Shown here: piece by piece, positions 11,009 to 20,930 of the stretch | Layout of the letters: each line of letters starts with the position of its first letter | Position numbering within the stretch: the stretch's first letter is position 1 | DNA from: Darksidea phi | Lineage: Eukaryota; Ascomycota; Dothideomycetes; Pleosporales; Lentitheciaceae | NCBI GenBank assembly: GCA_030770425.1 | Contig: JASJFT010000190.1 | Coordinates: forward strand, 1 to 64,000 | Length of the DNA stretch: 64,000 bases | Direction: 5' to 3' | Program-made: the position numbers and the translations under genes | Notes under the pieces: generated by a model | Databases searched by the model: none | What the model was told of the DNA's origin: nothing | What the model saw: the letters and a program-made list of their open reading frames with translations, nothing else

Positions 11009-12037
11009 ATGATTACCACTAAATCTGGTGCACAGCTCGGGTTTGGTATTGAACTAGAGATGGGGCTACGGCCTAAACCCGAAACTATGGAAATCCTCCG
11101 GTCGGAGTACGAATTCGATGATAGTGACCACGGTCATCAATCGAATACAGGCGTAGACATGCCCGGCCCGCGAGACGAGAATCGAGAAAGGATCCACGAG
11201 TTCCTTGCAGGTTGGCTCCGGGATGGCGGGTTGTCTGCAACATGGAAAAAGCCTGGGGAAGATCCAGACTACACGAAATGGCAAATTGAGGATGACCCCT
11301 CTGTGTTCGAGAGCAGTAATGCTGAAGGAGACAAGAAGACTTGTACTGTCCCGAGAAAGATGCTTCAAATCATCGGTGCTAATAGATTGTGTGCTATAGA
11401 TCGAGTTGAGATCGTCTCACCAAAGCTCTATGCCGATTGGCAAAGAGACATCGGAATGATTTATGGCCTCATCGAATTTTATTTCGATATCGTCTCAATG
11501 AAATATGGATCGACACACATTCATGTGGCACCCAAAGATCGATCCTGGAGCCCTTCGGAGATCAAGAAGATTGCCAAAGGCATTATAATGATGGCCGATC
11601 CGCTTTCGAAAGCAATCCGGTCAAGCAAACGCATCGACGATTGGGCAAAGATGAACAGACCGGATGTAGGATCAAGCATGCTAGACAAGACGACTGCATG
11701 CGACTCCATCGAAGATATCAGCGACTTGGCGGATATCGTCGAGATCATGTCGCCAGAAAAAGAGTTTACTTGGAACCTGCAGCCTCTTCTAGAGGCCAAA
11801 GGTACCATCGAGTTCCGCAGGCCACCTCAAAGCAGGACGGCCGGAGCGGCGCTATATTGGATCGCAGTAACCTTGTCCTTGGTGGTTCTCTCCTTGGATC
11901 AAGAGGATTATGCATTTCAAGGCGATGGAAGCGGACCTACACTCTATGACATAAACGGTTCGCTGTTCTTGTTCAAGGATTTGGTTTTCGAAACCGCAAA
12001 GCGACTTGGTTTGCATGAGCACATTACTCAGTCATGA
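11009..12037 (+). CDS. Putative amidoligase (Amidoligase_2 family)
   Basis: Predicted 342-residue intronless protein. Family motifs of the GS/ATP-grasp-like amidoligases are visible: GFGIELEMG near residue 12 (the N-terminal GxExE strand that binds metal/ATP), STHIHVAP near 168 (equivalent of the G-x-H-V-H-V motif) and GTIEFRRPP near 269 (the E-F-R motif). These enzymes are predicted to form amide bonds between amino groups and carboxylates on peptides or metabolites. Bacterial members often sit beside gamma-glutamylcyclotransferase/AIG2-like genes; no such partner is convincing here. Fungi carry expanded, poorly studied copies. The gene lacks introns and is followed 8 bp after its stop by a duplicated 76-bp repeat holding terminator-like hairpins. 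No signal peptide is seen. Confidence 0.8.
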   Translation: MITTKSGAQLGFGIELEMGLRPKPETMEILRSEYEFDDSDHGHQSNTGVDMPGPRDENRERIHEFLAGWLRDGGLSATWKKPGEDPDYTKWQIEDDPSVFESSNAEGDKKTCTVPRKMLQIIGANRLCAIDRVEIVSPKLYADWQRDIGMIYGLIEFYFDIVSMKYGSTHIHVAPKDRSWSPSEIKKIAKGIIMMADPLSKAIRSSKRIDDWAKMNRPDVGSSMLDKTTACDSIEDISDLADIVEIMSPEKEFTWNLQPLLEAKGTIEFRRPPQSRTAGAALYWIAVTLSLVVLSLDQEDYAFQGDGSGPTLYDINGSLFLFKDLVFETAKRLGLHEHITQS

Positions 12038-12045
12038 GTGTGGAT

Positions 12046-12217
12046 AGGGCTCTTAGTGCCCGGCCTTCGGGCTTTTTTCATTAGCACGGAGGATGTCTTC
12101 ACGACGGATTCCTGTTGCTCAAGGGCTCTTAGTGCCCGGCCTTCGGGCTTTTTTTCATTAGCACGGACGATGTCTTCATGACGGGTTCCTGTTGCTCAAG
12201 GACTCCTAGTGTCCGGC
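12046..12217. repeat. Tandem 76/77-bp repeat with GC hairpin plus T-run
   Basis: Copy 1 spans 12046-12121, copy 2 spans 12122-12198, and a diverged third start (aggactcctagtgtccgg) follows at 12199. Each full copy contains GCCCG-gcctt-CGGGC followed by six or seven T (12058-12078 and 12134-12155). This is the shape of a bacterial intrinsic terminator, placed directly behind the amidoligase stop. In a fungal genome it may simply be a minisatellite or form a 3' UTR hairpin. Confidence 0.85.
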
Positions 12218-13306
12218 GTGGTTGAGAGGTATCTCGATTCCATCGCTCCCAGAAGGGAACCCCTGAGTCCGACCAATTTGTTGCGAGGACGTTGAAGGGA
12301 GGGCTGGCGAAGTCGGACTCTTGCACCTCCGCGCGGGGCCGCCCGGGCAATACAACGAAGAAGTCGTTGTAGCCGCGCAAGAGACGCATCGATCGAACCT
12401 GCAAGGACTACAGTAAGTGCGTTACTCCTTTCATGCGCAATGAAGCTAACATTCTGTGCGTCTTTATAGTATCATGAAATCGAGGGGTTCACGAACTGGA
12501 CAATGCTCGCAGCGAGCCCGAGCGCCGTAACGGGATCTACGATGGACACAGCGTGCATTAAGGCACGAGGCGGACACACACTTAGGAGGAACTATCGGGG
12601 TGCGAGAACTGGAATCTCTTCGGAAAGGTGGCTGAAGACCTCCTCGTCAGACATTGTATCTAGGGTTCTGTTATGGCATGCCAGCGTACAACCACCCCTC
12701 TCTGCACTACTTTCATCCACCAGCTTGAAATGAACACTGTCAATGGAACCGTGCTCCATTGTCTTAGAAGCACCCCACTCAACATGTTGCCCATAGTCGC
12801 ACATAGTCATTGTCCATAGTACCCGCAACGTACTGCGCTCTCCTTGTAGCTAGTTTATGCATAGTCAGTGGAATGGGAGTTGAGCATGCATTAGTAAAAT
12901 GCTGCAGAACGAGAATCGCAATTGAACAGAGATGTGGACAATCATAGCGTGCTCTCAGGTGGTTGGTGCGGTTTTGGTGAGAAAGATAGACGTCTTGCTA
13001 GAGTAGTAGGGCTAACTAGGACACATTTCTAGCGTCGCACGCGCGAAATACACGGGGAGATAGTTCACGGAGGACACTTGCAAGATTGATGTGAGAAGGG
13101 TAGGTAACGACTTTGAAAAAGCAGGGGAGAGCACATGCGTAAGAGAAAAGACGGCCTGTGCAGCTCTTGCCACACGCGCGCTCATTTTCCCAAATCCCAA
13201 ATCCAAATGCCTACACTGTATACACCCGTTTCTGCCAAAGGGGCAAATCCACCAGAATATACACGCCTCGTACAGACATATGCTAACTCGGTCGATATCG
13301 TCAACG
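12218..13306. other. Intergenic with one intron-like signal set; possible gene remnant
   Basis: At 12413-12470 a plus-strand set CA|GTAAGT ... GCTAAC ... TTTATAG is a textbook fungal intron. The flanking frames are short: upstream exon readings are broken by TGA or are Arg-rich. Downstream an open frame runs to 12733. On the minus strand 12129-12404 is also open and looks protein-like. I cannot choose a model. The rest, 12734-13306, shows nothing. Confidence 0.3.
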
Positions 13307-14161
13307 TCATGCCGGCGAGGCTATGCCCTTGGGCTTCTTCGCTGTTCTGTCGTCTACATCTTCTATCGCTTCTCTTTTCCCAGTCATCTGGCCTATAGCA
13401 CCTCCCGGATGGTTCCTTCTGAAAACACTCTTCTTATTATCGGTGTGCAGAGCCTCGGCGACGGTTAGTGCTAGCATATCACCAACCGCGATAGCCACGG
13501 TAGTTGATGTTGTTGGCGCAGACACACCGAAGGACACCTCTTCCAACTCGTGTATCGGCGCTGGGAGGAGTATCCCATCGGGTCTTTCGCGCAGCAGTGG
13601 ACAGTCGCGCGGCTTCGTATGCGATGTGAGAGCGAGAATAGGGGTAGAGGACGGAATATGGTCGAGGACAGCCATAAGCTCGGCAGTCTTCCCGGAATAG
13701 GATACGAACATGACAGCGTCGTTCTAGACGGCATTAGTGCGATGCGGGGCGAATGTCGCCATCGAACGTACCGGCCTTACATCGCCCAAATCTCCATGTA
13801 GCGCCTCAGCGGCATGTAGAAACGAGCAGGCTACGCCGAGACTCTTCATTGTCGCTCCCAGTTTCTTTCCTACAAGGCCACTCTTGCCTACTCCGCAGAT
13901 GAGGAGCTTCCCACTTGCTTCGTTGACACTCTTTATACACTCCACAGCCTGGAGGAGACCTTCTCGCGCCACAGGATCCGACTGGTAGAGGATGGTGACA
14001 TGTGACAGCGCGGTAGCAGCGGTAGAGAGAACGTGAACGGCACGCGAGAGGACGAGTGTCCCCTCTGGGTCGTCGGCGGTCAAAGGCGGCGTAAGGGCTT
14101 CCGTCCCTGAATCCACACGTTTCCTCTTCGTAGCTGGTGGCGACTGTTGCAGCGACGCCAT
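13307..14161 (-). CDS. SIS-domain sugar isomerase-like protein (KpsF/GutQ type, no CBS)
   Basis: complement(join(13307..13723, 13781..14161)), 265 residues. The 57-nt intron has GTAAGG, CACTAATG and TCTAG, and both exons are in phase 0. The joined protein carries the SIS fold of arabinose-5-phosphate isomerases: CGVGKSGLVGKKLGATM near residue 88 (phosphate-binding loop), AAEALHGDLGD, then FVSYSGKTAEL in exon 2, and the family-specific APTTSTTVAIAVGDMLA and RNHPGGAIG. Bacterial enzymes convert ribulose-5-phosphate to arabinose-5-phosphate for LPS. Fungi lack LPS, so the true substrate is unclear. The C-terminal tandem CBS domains of bacterial KpsD/KpsF-type enzymes are absent, leaving a catalytic-core-only protein. 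The KRKR stretch near residue 12 may be a nuclear localisation signal. I start at MASLQQS; an in-frame ATG 18 bases upstream is also possible. Confidence 0.85.
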
Positions 14162-15581
14162 TCCTAGGAAATGAAGCAACTCACAGAGCTACTCGGGATA
14201 TGCAATTGACAATCCCGTTGAATGCGGCGTCCACGGGCGCTCGGGATGTTCGTAATAGCGGAAAACGTCGGAAGGCAGGCCAGTTGCGTGTCAGGGCGGC
14301 TCCAGTGCCACGGTCAAAGCGATGCGATGTGAGTTGACAGTGACAGTGACAGGAGGCCCAGGACGGACGGGCGCGCATATTAATAATGTAGCCGCAAACA
14401 TGGCCGTGGTGGTGTGGTGAATTACGGCCGCATTGGTTTCCGCACCTCTAGACTTTCGGCGAAACGACAAAGAATCGCGTTATCCACTTGCCGCTAGCCT
14501 GAAATAGCCGTAGTAGAGGTCATCACTCACGCGAACGTCCGCCGCATGTTTTCTTCCTTCTTCCGTCCCCGTTCTAGTTGGTACGATAGTTTCTATGATC
14601 TGAGCCCTCATTCGAGGACCCGCGCATCTCACGCGTTTGGCGGGGCGGGTGTACTAACCGTTCTTCGGTTCTCATGCTGTCATGCCTAGTTGGTGGCGAA
14701 TGCAGGCAATTTCTCGACGACAACAACGGACCATTCTTATCATGGACCATGCCCTACGCTGGCACGCATCTTCCAAATAACTTGGATCATGGGCGATGGA
14801 GAGGATGCAATGAAATCCATATGCATTCAATCTCTTAACTATGCCTCGTATGCTTGGTTTCGTCGTCGATGAGGTTCGTTCAAGTGATCCACGTTTCGTT
14901 CGGATTGATCTATGTGAACTTATAGACAAAGAGGCTTTTTTTTTTCAGTTGTCGTAAATTTACATTCGGAGATTTGATAAGACCCCGGAGATGGTCTCGC
15001 AGCCTCCCGTCAGGTCCTAGGTTAGCTTCGGAATTGTTGTTCTCCCACTATGCAAATCCAAATCCAAAAAAACGAACCAAAAACGACTGTAATCCACACT
15101 TCCCAGAACCTACCCTTTTAGGCAATCTAAAGCAACTTCATCAGCAGATCGCCTACTGCCGGCTGCATTCACATCTTTCTAAAGCAATCAATGAGTCCCA
15201 AAGTAAATTTTATGACGGTCGCAATGCGTTGACCATCTTCATCATACTATCATGCCCAAGCGTGGCATCCGTGGGCAAGGTGGTGAAGGGCTGAGCTCTC
15301 TTGCCCCACCATCCCCCTTCCACAACCAGCTTAGCGCGGCACTGGCGTCACCCACCCACGCAATCACCCTCACCTTAGGAGCAATCATGCGTAGTAATAT
15401 CCTTTCGGACTGGGAAAGTCTTCACCCCAATACTATAATGTTACCCTCCATATCCTCTCCCGTTCCCACGCACCTCGTTTGTCTTAGACATCTCTTCCTC
15501 CGCATAGCTGTAATGGATCCATACAGCTACTTCGTGCTCATCCATGCTCTCCAAAAATAGACGTAGGGGCACAGTGGATCG
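14162..15581. other. Gene-free 1.4 kb
   Basis: Only short, mutually exclusive frames are present on both strands. The left part is the promoter of the SIS gene. A run of nine T at about 14937-14945 is the only notable tract. No tRNA or repeat is seen. Confidence 0.5.
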
Positions 15582-16562
15582 TTATACTTTCCCACCCGCC
15601 ATCGCACCGTTCGTCGCATGTGCTTGCGGTGGGCCCGCCCTGATACTTGCTGGTTGCAGTGATGGGTTTGGTCGTGACGGTAAAGGTGTACTCGCTCCGC
15701 CGGGCCCTATCGTACCAATTGTGGGTGTTGGCTCTTCGTCTGGCACAAGCTGGAGGCTTTCGCTACGATGATCAACGGCATAGATGTTGGCGTCCGGCCC
15801 ACGGACGTAATCAGTCCGCCCCTCCTCCACCTGAAGGCTTGCTGTTGCAGTACTGGGTGGTCGAGATATGGTGCTCGTAGAAAAACCTAACGCATGAGTG
15901 GGGGTGCCAAAAACGAAGCTGCGCGAACCTTGTTCATCCATTTCAGGCTGCCGAAACGAGCTCGGACTTCCTGATGCATCCTCTGGAATTTCTTCGAGCG
16001 GCCGCAGCGATCCACTAGATGGATTTGGTTCGGTGAAGTGGACTTGTCGTATCGCTGGACCCGGTGGGTCCGCAAAGACATCCGCTCGCAGGTGTACGGG
16101 ACGTTTCTGCTTCGACCTGGACCTTTGAGAAGGGTGTGTTCCTTCTCTCGATGCATACACTTGGCTCGTCTGTTGTAAATGAGCATTCTGTTGCTGGCTC
16201 GCTAGGCGTGTCCCCTCGAAACTTGGACTAGCACTTACATGACCAGTCGCTCTGGGACGGCTGGTCTGAGATCGGATTGACTGTTCATGCGGCCTGCTGC
16301 TAAAAACCACACTCTGTGCTTGCGAACCCGACTCTGTCTGCGAGGCCTCTGCAATCCCGTTGCGCGCTGGCTTAGTCCTGTTGTGACCTTGGTCCGATGT
16401 TCCCGCCGAGGTTCGCGAGTGTATGTGGCGCGAGTTCGGAGCGTGATGCCTTTCGTTTATGCTTTCATCTAGTTGAGATGACTCCTGGCCACGTTCTTCA
16501 GTCAACAGTAGCCATTCACGTCTCGAAATACGGGGACGAGCAAAAGGGGCGGACGGCAGCAT
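15582..16562 (-). CDS. Ser/Pro/Gln-rich disordered protein, unrecognised
   Basis: Open frame of 326 codons from ATG 16562 to TAA at 15582-15584. The product is low-complexity (Ser, Pro, Gln, Arg, Thr, Glu) without TM segments or known domain. A more ordered patch lies near residues 170-200 (IRQVHFTEPNPSSG, PLEEIPEDASG) and near 255-285 (YVRGPDANIYAVDHRSESL), which looks conserved-protein-like. Its 5' end overlaps the confused region at 16502-16939, so the real start may be further upstream through splicing. The length of the open frame and its codon pattern support a gene; function is unknown. Confidence 0.55.
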   Translation of the reverse strand: MLPSAPFARPRISRREWLLLTEERGQESSQLDESINERHHAPNSRHIHSRTSAGTSDQGHNRTKPARNGIAEASQTESGSQAQSVVFSSRPHEQSIRSQTSRPRATGHVSASPSFEGTRLASQQQNAHLQQTSQVYASREGTHPSQRSRSKQKRPVHLRADVFADPPGPAIRQVHFTEPNPSSGSLRPLEEIPEDASGSPSSFRQPEMDEQGSRSFVFGTPTHALGFSTSTISRPPSTATASLQVEEGRTDYVRGPDANIYAVDHRSESLQLVPDEEPTPTIGTIGPGGASTPLPSRPNPSLQPASIRAGPPQAHATNGAMAGGKV

Positions 16563-16939
16563 CCTACCACTGCCATTTGCTCTAGCTCAAGAGCCCTCCT
16601 CTTCGGCTTCTCCTTCCTCGTCATCCGCTGGCTCTGCCGCTTGTCACACGACGCACTCTTCTTCGCCGTCACAAATTGATCAATCTCATTCTCGTCGAGC
16701 GGTTCTCCATCGTCGATCCTCTCATAGGTCTTCATCATCCCTCGACCTCCCTCAATCGTGCTGCTAAACTGGTATATAGCTGGGCGAGTTCTTCGTCCGT
16801 TTTTGGTCCTCCTTCGGACGCGCGCGTACTGCGGGCGCGTCTGGGGGGGTCGTTTGAAGAGGGTGGTCTCGCCATGGAATAGCATGCTGATGGTCTCGCG
16901 TAGTCCATTCTTGGCGATGGATGCAAAGAAGTTGGTCAT
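16502..16939 (-). pseudogene. Small coding region with conflicting frames
   Basis: Reading from ATG 16939 gives MTNFFASIAKNGLRETISML and a 145-codon frame. The most protein-like segments, however, switch frames: the start (SIAKNGLRETISMLFHGETT) and MMKTYERIDDGEPLDENEID are in one frame, KTDEELAQLYTSLAARLREV between them is in another, and AAEPADDEEGEAEEEG is in a third. No intron of workable size explains the switches; a seven-C run near 16850 is a likely indel site. Either this is a decayed gene, an assembly with indels, or the first exon of the downstream protein with unseen splicing. Confidence 0.35.
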
Positions 16940-18238
16940 GGCGAGCGAGTGATAGCAATGGCGAACTTCCGTTGCAGGAAACGATTGGGGTAAGAGAAGC
17001 TTACTGGTCTTGGAAGACGGGAACCCCTATACATACCTGGAAGGCACGAATCTACGGGCGCTCTTTTCTCACAGATGACAGCGTTCTATAGCCCGATGGA
17101 AGCCATTTACTCGAGCGTACTTCCCCAGGTGCCGATCATCAGGCTTATCGCAGACTATTCCAATCCTCATAGCCGCCGAATTCCTGCTCTCTTTGATTGA
17201 TTGCTCTTTCAGATGCATGTTTTAAGTTTTGGCCTTCTTGGAAAGATAGTAGGATTTAAGAAGCATAATTCGCAGCATGTATAGCAAGCGTAGCCGAGTG
17301 CATTGATAGAACCAATTCCTGTAGGGCGCCTTTCAACTCACCATGCGCTTTCCCACTCCTGATCCACTTCAATATACAGCTCCTGGGTTCGCGACGAAGT
17401 TTCGCACATCTCGGTGGTATGTACGTGTTTTAGGCAGGTATTCGTGATGGTATACATTGGCGACGCTTTCGGAGTAGTACATAAGAAGCAGTTGGAAATG
17501 GTGTCATTGAACAACCCTGCAGCGCTAATATGCTTACTAAGGCTCGCCTCGCACAGGAGCCGAGGTCTCTGTGTTAGATGTCGATCAACAAATGCGAACC
17601 CGTTGGCGTGCCACTGTCACTCCCCGACTCCATCCAGCAACGTAACATGCAATCTCGCCAGAGAGGCTTTACTACCGCAAACCGCACAATTTGGGCTGCT
17701 GCCGGAGAGATCACTGAGAGTCTAGAGGCGCGAAAACGACCAGCTGACCTGTGTAAAGCCCGCCCATCCCATCCGCGAGTGACGATCCGGACCTGTATCG
17801 GAGCGCACTACCACGTTGAGCTGCTCCGTCAATGGGACTTTGCTGTTCCATAACCTAGCAGATGGACGAAGGAGATATTATCAAGAATGCACTCCTGGCG
17901 CTACTCGGCGCACTTCAAGCGAGCGGCATCTGCGCCCAAAGTGGAAGGAGCAAGGCCAGGATAATTATACTTATCCGGGCTTTCAGCCTCCGTCGCTTCA
18001 TGCCTATCTAATCTATCTGGTGACTCTCACTGCCACAGAGGTAGATTACTGACGCCCAGAGGTCCTATAGACGCCTTGGCTTCATATCCGGGTTTCGAAT
18101 CGGAGCGCTTGCTCGACGTGGCAAATGTCAAGAAATGACAAGAGATGCTTATTGCAAGCGCACTGTATCCGGCATGACTAGCGACTATCCGCTCTGGACC
18201 GATATAGAACTATGGCCGTGCCCAAAAGATGTTCAAGG
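16940..18238. other. Gene-free 1.3 kb upstream of the protease
   Basis: No frame here has coding character on either strand. The right part should be the promoter of the subtilase gene. No repeat or RNA gene is recognised. Confidence 0.5.
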
Positions 18239-18246
18239 TATAAGTA
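18239..18246 (+). promoter_or_regulatory. TATA-box-like TATAAGTA
   Basis: TATAAGTA lies about 70 bp upstream of the protease ATG at 18313, a usual distance for a regulated fungal promoter with a short leader. The call rests on sequence and position only. Confidence 0.4.
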
Positions 18247-18312
18247 GCGCAGCGTGCTATGGCTCGAGTAGCCATCTAGTCAGTCGCTCTCCGTGTCCTT
18301 CGCCTTTCAACC

Positions 18313-19691
18313 ATGATGCAGTCCTTCACTCGCTTCCTTGCTCTCGCGGCGGCAGCTGTGCCGTTCTTCGCCCAAGCCGCGCCAGTGCCGGCGGAGGCAG
18401 TTGGCACGACGATTCCTGGGAAATGGATCATCCAGCTGAAGCCCGAGGCCGACATTGCCACCGTTGCCTCCATGGTTCAGGACATCCACGCTCGCAACAT
18501 CGCTCGCCGTGATGTTTCCGAGGAAGAGCAGGGAGGAATCGAGCAAGAGTACTCTCTTGGCGCGTTCAAGGGCTACGCTGGATCATTTGACGCAGCTACC
18601 GTAGAAGAGCTGAAGAACTTGCCTGAGGTGGGTCATTCGGAAGCACTTGAGACCGTAGCGACGCAGAATGCTGACAAATACAGGTGTTGAACGTTGAAGA
18701 GGACTTCATCATGACTACTTTGGACGTTGTCACCCGTAAGCGAGCTGCTTTTCCCCCCTCGCTATGCATTCTAATTTTGGTCTAGAAAGCGCACCTGTCA
18801 ACTGGGGTCTTGCGAGCATCTCATCCCGGAAAGCTAACGCTAGCAGCTATGTCTATGATTCCAGCGCTGGAGAGGGCACCTTCAATTACATTGTTGATAC
18901 CGGCGTTCGAACCACCCACACTGAGTTTGGTGGCCGTGCTGTCTGGGGGTTCAATGCTGTCAACACAGACAACAATGACAATGCTGGTCATGGCACGTGA
19001 GTACACCCCCTTCCTACCCAATCAGACAATCGCGGCTTATATTGGCACTAGCCACGTTGCTGGAATCACGAGCGGAGCTACTTATGGCGTTGCTAAGAAG
19101 GCTACTGTGGTCGCTGTAAAGGTATTCGAGGGTAATTCGGGCTCGGCCTCAACCGTGATCAACGGCTTCACTTGGGCGGCCAACGACATTGTTGCCAAGA
19201 AACGCACCAACACCGCTGTCATCAACATGTCTCTCGGAGGTTCCGCTTCGGCCACCTGGGATGCTGCCATCACTGCCGCTTGGGCTCAAGGCGTTCTTGC
19301 TGTTGTCGCCGCCGGAAACGAGAACCGTAACGCTTCCCTCGTCTCACCTGCTCGCTCTCCAGAAGTCATCACCGTTGGCAATCTCCAGAAGGATGATTTC
19401 CGCCGTCAGGGAACTTCGGGATCTAACTACGGTCCCGCTGTCGACATCTTTGCTGCTGGAACGGGCATCATTTCTTCCTACCGCACTTCGGATACTGCTA
19501 CACAGAGCCTCACTGGTACTTCGATGGCCTCGCCGCATGTTGCGGGCCTTGTGTCTTACCTTCGTGGTCTTGAGGGGCCTATGAGCGCGGCTGATGTTAA
19601 GGCGAAGGTGCTTGCTCTGGCCACTCCGAACCGTGTCCAGGATGCCAAGGGATCAGCGAACCTCGTGGCTTTCAACGGAATCGAGCAATAG
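18313..19691 (+). CDS. Secreted subtilisin-like serine protease (S8, proteinase K type)
   Basis: join(18313..18627, 18684..18735, 18786..18996, 19052..19691), 405 residues, all junctions in frame (introns 50-56 nt). Residues 1-24 form a signal peptide ending in AQAAP. An I9 inhibitor prodomain follows (WIIQLKPEAD near 35, then LPEVLNVEEDFIM across exons 1-2). The catalytic domain has Asp in IVDTGVRTTH, His in GHGTHVAG (assembled across intron 3) and Ser in GTSMASPHVAG, with the oxyanion Asn in AAGNENRN. This is the fungal alkaline protease family that digests extracellular protein for nutrition or host colonisation. No C-terminal extension or GPI signal is seen. Expression is probably regulated by nitrogen, carbon and pH, as for relatives; the sequence itself shows only a TATA-like box. 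Confidence 0.95.
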
Positions 19692-20048
19692 ATAATGTTT
19701 ATGAGGTCGAGAGCGACACTTTTGTAATAAGAAAAACATCGCCATTGACAAGTTAATCCTGGAGCAAAAATTCGGGCGCGTATTGAAGAAGATGACCTAA
19801 TCTAATACAGCGCTTAATTGAACCAGGTATGAATATCACTGATAGGCCTAATTGTGGACTCTGTAGAGAATTTTCATGCTCCATGATACTGATAATACAT
19901 GAAGAATTGAAATCGTTGAACTAAAAGGGTATCAAGCCGAGACATACCGCCCAAGCCGATACCTACGCCGAAAACATGCCAAAACCCACCGATTTATAAA
20001 AGCTAGTTACCCTGAAAGAAAGTCTAAAAACTAAGATTTTAACACATC
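19692..20048. other. Convergent intergenic, nothing recognised
   Basis: This is the 3' flank shared by the protease (plus) and the single-pass membrane protein (minus). It is AT-rich with no coding frame. Confidence 0.5.
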
Positions 20049-20930
20049 TCACTTCAAATACCCCATCCCCATCCCCATACCACTCAACCTCCCCAACGGC
20101 TCCGCACTAGCCGGCCGCCCCGGCCTCGGTCCACTAATGGCCCCTTTATCAAGCCACTTCTCCCCATCCTCCGTCTTCTCCTTCTCCTCCCGCATAAACG
20201 CCGGCTTGGGTACACTCAGCAACCCATTCTCCACCCACGCAGCTTTAGGCCGACCGATCATGCCTTTGACGAGCCACCGCGGTGCCTCAGCCTGCTTTTC
20301 TCGCGCGTCGCCCGTCAGAGAGGCGCGGGAGGAGGAGGAGCGAGAGTTGGCGCGCGAGTTGGCAGAGGAGGAGGCGAGAGAGCCGAACATGCGGCGACCG
20401 AGGCGCGAGCCCAGTTTTGAGCGGCGGATGGGAATCTCGTTTATTTCGGGGGTGCGTGTGCGGCGGTAGAAGAAGACGCCTAGGCCGATGACGATGATGA
20501 GGAAGGCGACGCCTCCACTGATTATGCCCGCGAGAGCCCGGACTGAGATGTCGAGTTGCGGTGATGTAAGTTGGAGTTCCTCGGCTGGTGGTCCTAAACC
20601 GGGGTTTGACCCGAGACCGCCGCCGCCGCCGCCGCTGTTGTTATTGTTGGAGTTTCCGTTTGGGCTGGTCGTTAATGTAGTGGTTGGTTGGGTGGATGAA
20701 GTGAAAGTAGAGAGTGTTGCGGATGGTGTTGGTGTTGGTGTTGCTGGGAATGGGGGTGGTTGTGATTTCACGGGAGCGGGGTCGTTTCCTGTGTTTCCGA
20801 ATCGATCGGGAATAGATTGGCGGTCTTGAAGGTGAATAGGTGCATGAGAGGTGGAGAGTGGTATTGCGGATGTTGTTGAGATGAAGAAGAGGGTGAGTGT
20901 GACATAGAAGAGGAGCGTTGTGAAGCCCAT
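20049..20930 (-). CDS. Single-pass membrane protein with Ser/Thr-rich ectodomain
   Basis: I choose ATG 20930 (MGFTTLLFYVTLTLFFISTTSAI), which gives a clean signal peptide and 293 residues; the longer frame upstream has no ATG. The ectodomain is Pro/Thr/Ser-rich with an Asn run and a Gly run, probably heavily O-glycosylated. One TM helix follows near residue 133 (LAGIISGGVAFLIIVIGLGV followed by FFYRR). The cytoplasmic tail is basic and Ser-rich. This layout resembles Mid2/Wsc-like wall sensors, but there is no WSC cysteine domain and no definite homology is visible. The tail ends in GMGMGMGYLK. Confidence 0.75.
   Translation of the reverse strand: MGFTTLLFYVTLTLFFISTTSAIPLSTSHAPIHLQDRQSIPDRFGNTGNDPAPVKSQPPPFPATPTPTPSATLSTFTSSTQPTTTLTTSPNGNSNNNNSGGGGGGLGSNPGLGPPAEELQLTSPQLDISVRALAGIISGGVAFLIIVIGLGVFFYRRTRTPEINEIPIRRSKLGSRLGRRMFGSLASSSANSRANSRSSSSRASLTGDAREKQAEAPRWLVKGMIGRPKAAWVENGLLSVPKPAFMREEKEKTEDGEKWLDKGAISGPRPGRPASAEPLGRLSGMGMGMGYLK

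Noticed and set aside
12058..12155. Annotating the hairpins as functional bacterial terminators
   Set aside because: They are clear structures, but a fungal nuclear gene ends by cleavage and polyadenylation, so the terminator function cannot be assumed.
14690..14945. Nine-T run as a possible Pol III terminator of a small RNA gene
   Set aside because: No tRNA-like A and B boxes or stem structure were found just upstream.
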